In this document: positions 21,933 through 26,309 of the stretch, one piece after another
Layout: every line of letters starts with the position of its first letter
Position numbering within the stretch: the first letter of the stretch is position 1
Assembly: GCA_021464525.1 (NCBI GenBank)
Contig: JADRCO010000799.1
Coordinates: 1-26,309, forward strand
Direction: 5' to 3'
DNA length: 26,309 nt
From: Rhizophagus sp. LPA8_4_AMF
Lineage: Eukaryota; Glomeromycota; Glomeromycetes; Glomerales; Glomeraceae
Made by a program: the position numbers and the translations under genes
Notes under the pieces: generated by a model
The model's database searches: none
What the model was told of the DNA's origin: nothing
The model's input: the letters and a program-made list of their open reading frames with translations, nothing else

Positions 21933-22790
21933 TTTTTTTGATATTTTCTTAAATATTTCGCATATTTCGCAAAATTAATAAAACATTATTACTTAATCAT
22001 TTGTTATTATTTATTATTAAGTATAAATGGAATGCTTTCTATCTATATTTTCCATTGACTTATTAATAGAAAATTCCTTCGATTAATAAACTTGTGATAT
22101 CTTGTATTTGTGCAAGATCCATTTTCGACAAATAATTCCGATCGAATAATAATTATTTAAGTACTGTTATTAAGTTTCGAAGAGTTTCTATCGGAATGAT
22201 TAATTAATCGAAACTATTTTTTTCAGTAATTCCGTGGATTTGTAAATAACAAGCAGTTTGGTGAATTCCTATAATATTCTGCAACATTTTTGAACATAAA
22301 TCTCATATTGTGTACTGTATGGAATGGAAAAGTATGAAATCTTATTTTTGAATTATTTTTTAAGCAAATACAACAAATAAATTAGGATTCTGCGTTAATA
22401 ATTTTTTTTAATTAATTTATTGCTTTTTGTGAAAAATTGATTTGACAAATTTTGGGCCTACAGTTGACGAACATAGCATATCTTACAATACTCAGATGAG
22501 TGATTTATCTAATAGTGATATCATAGCGAGATTAAGTAATCTTTTTATAAATTTTTTAGAATTTTAACAAGTTATAAACGGTTTTCGATTCTTGTACTGT
22601 ACTTTGAAATTTTATTTAAGTGAAATTTTTAAATGAAATTTTTATTTCAAAGTTAAAATCATTTAAATCACATCAAATATAATAATTTTTTATTTGAATT
22701 TCTTATCATATTATCAAATAACCTGAATTCATCTTCTCAACCCGCTAGGAATCTATAAAATAATAACTATAATACTATAAATCACGCTGG
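21933..22790. other. Intergenic, no gene seen
   Basis: AT-rich DNA between copy 5 and the broken copy 6. No shared promoter block and no open frame worth calling. Confidence 0.5.
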
Positions 22791-24199
22791 TTATTTTTTA
22801 ATAACTTGAAACACTTCAAAGTCATCCATACTCATACTTTTGATAAATTAAGTGTAGGATAAGAATATACACTATCATGATACCAAATATTTGGGCTAGT
22901 ATCATAATCTAAAATTAAATCATTACCAAATACTGGACCCCGACGTGAATGAGTTCGAATAGAACATTGATCACATATTTGCACTTTGAAGATCATTTTT
23001 ATCAGTAAATGAAAATATAAAACTATCAACTGTAGATTTATTACTCTTTTTTGAATCCCAAGAAAGTGGATTATATCCTCCAACTATTTGTTCTGAATTT
23101 GTGATTTTTATTACAACTATAGTAGCTTTCTTATTATCACATTTATCATGAAATGCTGCAGCTGTATTGCCATCTTTTGCTAGCTTTATATAAATGATTA
23201 AGAATATAATTAATATCATTAATATGCTTTTTCTCTTTTTTGTCGATCCGATTTACAAAACATGCAATGTGTTTTCGTTTAATTATAATAGAATTAGTAT
23301 TAAATCTTGGATTTCTTTGTGGTTTGTATGCAGAAATCATACAAAATTTTGAAATAACATCTCTTAATTCTTTAGGTAAAATTTCTTCATAAGGTTTAAC
23401 TTTGTTGAAGTAATCTTCAATAAAGATTTCATGAAACCTAATTAAAGGAATGAACTTGTAAAGTATCCATTTAAAGATATTAATATCATATTGATTCCAT
23501 TTAGCGACATCTTGATTACATACTTGCGATAAACCGCATTTAATTAAATTTCCCAAATTTCAATTTCTTTTAAATTCAAGTCATCACGTTTTAAAATAAT
23601 TTCTAATAAAGAAGAAGGTAATAGATTGAATTTATCAGAGTTAAATAAAATTTCTGGTTCAGAACAAATTTTATTCAAACAGTATTCTTGTAAATTAACA
23701 AGTAGTTTACAATATTGAATGTCATTTTGCAAGTATTTTTGTTGATTTTGAATAATAAAATCTACAATAAGTTTAGTTAATCTTTTCAATATTAATTCAT
23801 CAGAAGTAATCATAAAATTCAAGAGTTCAGGTCCAGTTTTACTAATGATCTCGATTTGATCGGTATAAAGATACCTAAAAATACGAAGAGTTAAAATAAA
23901 TTAATTTATAAATTTTATTAACGTTATTATATCTACTTACTTCTACTTACTTAAGGATCAAGTCAAAAGCTTGAGGAGAAATATTTGGTTTCTTAATTAT
24001 ATACATTCCATCTTTTTTTTGATATTTTCTGAAATATTTATTAATACATTCGGATCTGCAGTGTAAAATATTAGAATGTGCACGAAATTCTTTAAAATTA
24101 TGTTCCTTTCCAATCTGAATGATAGCATTGTAATCCGACTCTATTCTTTAATAATTGCCCAAATGCTTCAGATAAATTAGATTCAATATTATATAGCAT
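22791..24199 (-). pseudogene. BTB-BACK-TLDc copy 6, multiply frameshifted
   Basis: The whole gene can still be followed: start Met at 24199 (MLYNIESNLSEAFG), intron 23875-23950 with intact GTAAGT and TTTTTAG, and VFQVIKK stop at 22791-22793. The frame is broken at about 24144-24150 (extra A in exon 1), 23548-23554 (one base lost after EIEIWE), 23175-23178 (extra base in an A run before DGNTAAAF), 22972-22982 (roughly 16 bases lost after DLQSA) and 22836-22845 (near LNLSK). Further damage includes H to R in the HAHS motif and the loss of the YFNKILSAEN sequence. The IKWGLAQ motif has become IKCGLSQ and lost about three residues. Several separate lesions make sequencing error unlikely. The protein cannot be made. 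Confidence 0.85.
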
Positions 24200-24321
24200 T
24201 TTTAATTTTTTAATCAAAATTCGAACTATTGCCCTATAAAAAATTGAATATTTACATACGATTTTTCTCCTTAGAAATAACGTATCATAATAGTCCGTTG
24301 AAAGGATACGGGAAAATGCAC

Positions 24322-24360
24322 AATTCCGTATCACTAAAAATATGATTTGGATACGGAATT
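24322..24360. repeat. Hairpin with 11-bp perfect arms
   Basis: AATTCCGTATC (24322-24332) pairs with GATACGGAATT (24350-24360) around 17 bases. The match extends on both sides with TGCA, allowing one gap. A third copy of GGATACGG lies at 24304-24311. It sits just upstream of pseudogene copy 6, where the promoter block of other copies would be. A small element insertion is possible. Confidence 0.6.
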
Positions 24361-24610
24361 TGCATGGAATTCATGCGGTATTTACATTATTTGATCAATG
24401 ATTTATCATGAAATTTATATACTGAATTTACTGTTTATATTATAGTTTATTACTAGTTGTATTTACATAAATTTAAATCTATTATTTTAAATTAAATAAA
24501 AAATAAGAAATAAAACAAAATACAAATATATTATGAAAAGTTCATCCCCTATCAAAACAAACTATTGTAGCCAAAACAAAAAGAAACTTTAAATTTATTA
24601 AAGAAAGAAA

Positions 24611-24876
24611 TCAAAAGTCTCCAGAAGTACTAGTCCCAAGAAATAGCCTATTCCTTCAAAATAAATAAAAAAGAAATACTAGTACGTTTCTTTAACTTAA
24701 TTAGACAAACACTTCTCCTATTTACCTATAAGTTCACATCCAAGTCTTCTGAAGTCAGACAACCTAAAATACAAATAAAAAAGAAATTTAAGAACGTTTC
24801 TTTAACTCAATTGGAGCCAAAACTCCCCTCATATAGTACCTGAAATCATCCAAGTCTCCAAGGGTCAGCATTCCTA
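24611..24876. repeat. Degenerate tandem repeat, period about 110-125 bp
   Basis: Three landmarks recur in order: an AAGTCTCC-like word at about 24614, 24742 and 24852, each soon followed by CCT. ACGTTTCTTTAACT recurs at about 24684 and 24796 after an AAATAAAAAAGAAAT stretch. The units are strongly diverged. No coding role is seen. Confidence 0.5.
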
Positions 24877-25190
24877 CAAAAAAGAGATCCTGGCGACCTA
24901 CAAAAAGAAAGAGAACTCCAGAACGTCTAACCTACATAAAAGGAAAAGAATCATGAAGCGTCTGACGAAAAAGAACTGAAACAACCTACAAAAGGAAAAA
25001 AAATCCAGAACTGACCTATAAGAAAAAAAGAATGAAACAGTCTACAAAAAAGAAAAAGACTCACGAACCCGATCTACAACAAAGAAAAAGAAACTGAATC
25101 ATCCTACAAAAAAAAAATCTGGCCTATGAAATAAAAAAAAAAAGGATTAATATAAATAAAAAAGAAAGGGTAGCAAGTGGGAATAACAGA
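24877..25190. repeat. Purine-rich degenerate short repeats
   Basis: The words CTACAAAAA, GAAAAAGAA and CCAGAAC or GAACTG recur about every 30-40 bases on the plus strand. It looks like a decayed satellite-type tract running into the A/T-tract array that follows. Confidence 0.45.
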
Positions 25191-25197
25191 ATAAATC

Positions 25198-25374
25198 AAA
25201 AAAAAAATTTTTTTTTAAAAGAGGGGTGACGAAGTTAGGAATATAAAAAAGAATTTTTTTTTTAAAAGGGAGACGTCAAAGAAAAGTAAAAAAAAAAATT
25301 TTTTTAAAAGTAAGAATAAAATGAAAAAAAAAAAATTTTTTTTAAAGAGAAAAGAAGAAAAAGAAAATTTTTTT
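25198..25374. repeat. Array of A-tract/T-tract junctions
   Basis: Five blocks of A(n)T(n) followed by AAA(A)G occur at about 25198-25216, 25245-25263, 25288-25306, 25324-25343 and 25361-25374, separated by purine-rich spacers. The spacing is roughly 37-47 bases. Such tracts are intrinsically stiff and nucleosome-unfavourable, but no function is shown. Confidence 0.6.
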
Positions 25375-25419
25375 AAAGTAAAAAACAAAATAACAAAAGA
25401 AAAATAATTTGAATTGTGT

Positions 25420-25992
25420 AACATGAAAACCCTTAGCTTCCTTATTTATTATTACACTAAATTGTTTTAAATACATTTATGACGTAATAATTCCTTTCAT
25501 TTATTCAATTTTTTTATTAAACCATATATTTTATTCAAACCTATATTTGTGATTCATTCTTAAAAAAGAAAGTAATTATAATTCTACAGAAATTCTTCTC
25601 AGATATGACTTTTTAGTAGAAATAATAAATTGAATGGTTACTTATTTATGTTTATTATTCACCACGTTGTTTATTCAATTGAAATAACTAAATAAAATTG
25701 GCTGTTCATCAATCATGTTTATATTGAACTTTAATTAAGATTTAAAAATAACTACAAATTATTAGTCTATTGAATAACTATCATTGATTTTTTATTTGAA
25801 TATTAATTAATATAATAAAGGAATTATTGCTCTATTCATTAAGTATGACAACCAAATTTGTTAGACATAAATTTTATTCGTTGAAAAAAAAAAAAATAAA
25901 AAATGAAAATAAAAAAGTAAATTATTAATTTTAAATTATCATATTAAGTATTAAAAAAAAAAAATTTGGAAGTAATGTTTTTCTTTTTTTGG
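25420..25992. other. AT-rich upstream region of the kinase-like gene
   Basis: No gene seen. Poly-A/T runs and TTATTCA-like words dominate. Confidence 0.5.
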
Positions 25993-26018
25993 TTGAGGCG
26001 TAAAATATTACGCCTCAA
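25993..26018. repeat. Perfect 11-bp inverted repeat
   Basis: TTGAGGCGTAA (25993-26003), a 4-base AATA spacer, and TTACGCCTCAA (26008-26018). It stands about 130 bp before the start codon of the kinase-like gene and is GC-richer than its surroundings. It could be a dyad operator for a dimeric factor or a cruciform relic. Confidence 0.6.
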
Positions 26019-26146
26019 GATCACAATTTATGTGGGCACAACACTAAGTTTTGATCAACAATTTGCATTTTACTAATTTATCACGGAATTTGGATGAACC
26101 GAACTTAAAATAATTCATTCATTCTTTCTTTCTTATTGATCACATT

Positions 26147-26309
26147 ATGTCCACCCTTCGATATGAATTAATTTATGCAACAAATAATAGGGCACTTTCA
26201 TTAATAGATACTAATATTTACAATGATATACACAAACAATTTGAATTTCAAAAACAAACAGTCCTTGCTGATAAAATTCTTACAAATGATGAAAAAACTG
26301 AAGCAATAA
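26147..26309 (+). CDS. N-terminus of a Rhizophagus-type protein kinase (partial)
   Basis: An open frame begins at ATG 26147 and runs off the window end after 54 codons. The peptide contains YELIYATNNRAL, NDIHKQFEFQKQ and VLADKILTNDEKTEAI. I recognise this pattern from memory as the conserved leader of a large, Glomeromycota-expanded family in which a Cys-rich stretch and then a Ser/Thr or TKL-like kinase domain follow. The kinase domain itself is outside the window, so catalysis cannot be checked. The start is supported by the family's usual M-x-(2-4)-RYELI layout and by the lack of upstream coding signal. The pyrimidine-rich stretch CATTCTTTCTTTCTT lies just before it. It is transcribed away from the BTB-TLDc cluster, toward the window end. 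Confidence 0.7.
   Translation, partial: MSTLRYELIYATNNRALSLIDTNIYNDIHKQFEFQKQTVLADKILTNDEKTEAI

Noticed and set aside
24611..24876. CRISPR array
   Set aside because: Repeat units are diverged, the period is over 100 bp, and the sequence is eukaryotic in character.
25215..25424. 69-codon minus-strand frame
   Set aside because: It is a Phe/Lys/Leu translation of the A-tract/T-tract repeat array.

Overview
The window looks like nuclear DNA of an arbuscular mycorrhizal fungus close to Rhizophagus (Glomeromycota). The evidence is its very high A+T content, long homopolymer and simple-repeat tracts, short GT-AG introns (75-103 bp) and expanded lineage-specific families. The last 163 bases encode the start of a protein whose N-terminus (RYELI...NDIHKQFEFQKQTVLADK) I recognise as the conserved leader of Rhizophagus-type expanded protein kinases. 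No bacterial operons, rRNA or tRNA genes were seen. The species assignment is an inference, not a database result.

The centre of the window (about 3.8-24.2 kb) is a head-to-tail cluster of six BTB-BACK-TLDc genes, all on the minus strand. Four copies look intact once one intron is removed: 3845-5317 (460 aa), 9912-11394 (467 aa), 13687-15160 (456 aa) and 20202-21641 (454 aa). One (6307-7687) has lost the end of exon 1 and the splice donor. One (22791-24199) has about five frame disruptions. In every copy with a recognisable exon junction, the intron interrupts the BTB domain at the same place and phase, so automatic ORF calling splits each gene into a BTB piece and a BACK-TLDc piece. By family knowledge, BTB-BACK proteins are often CUL3 ubiquitin-ligase adaptors and TLDc is an Oxr1-type fold. 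The function of this fungal combination is not known from sequence.

The four upstream copies in the downstream half of the cluster (genes 1-4) share a promoter-like block with the motif CCGAACCAAT (plus-strand reading) about 115-150 bp upstream of the ATG. Genes 1 and 2 also share several hundred bases of flanking sequence, showing a recent tandem duplication. The paralogs share a conserved TLDc core but differ strongly in a short segment near the C-terminus.

Around the cluster: 1.1-3.1 kb holds a badly decayed plus-strand retroelement-like coding remnant. A small Cys-containing hypothetical gene lies at 16420-16749 behind a TATA box. Exon-like scraps occur at 11.8-13.3 kb and 17.6-17.9 kb. 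17.9-18.2 kb carries stacked perfect hairpins. A 116-bp MITE-like element sits at 21817-21932. 24.6-25.4 kb contains degenerate tandem repeats and phased A-tract/T-tract junctions. Most remaining intergenic DNA is AT-rich and has no supportable gene.
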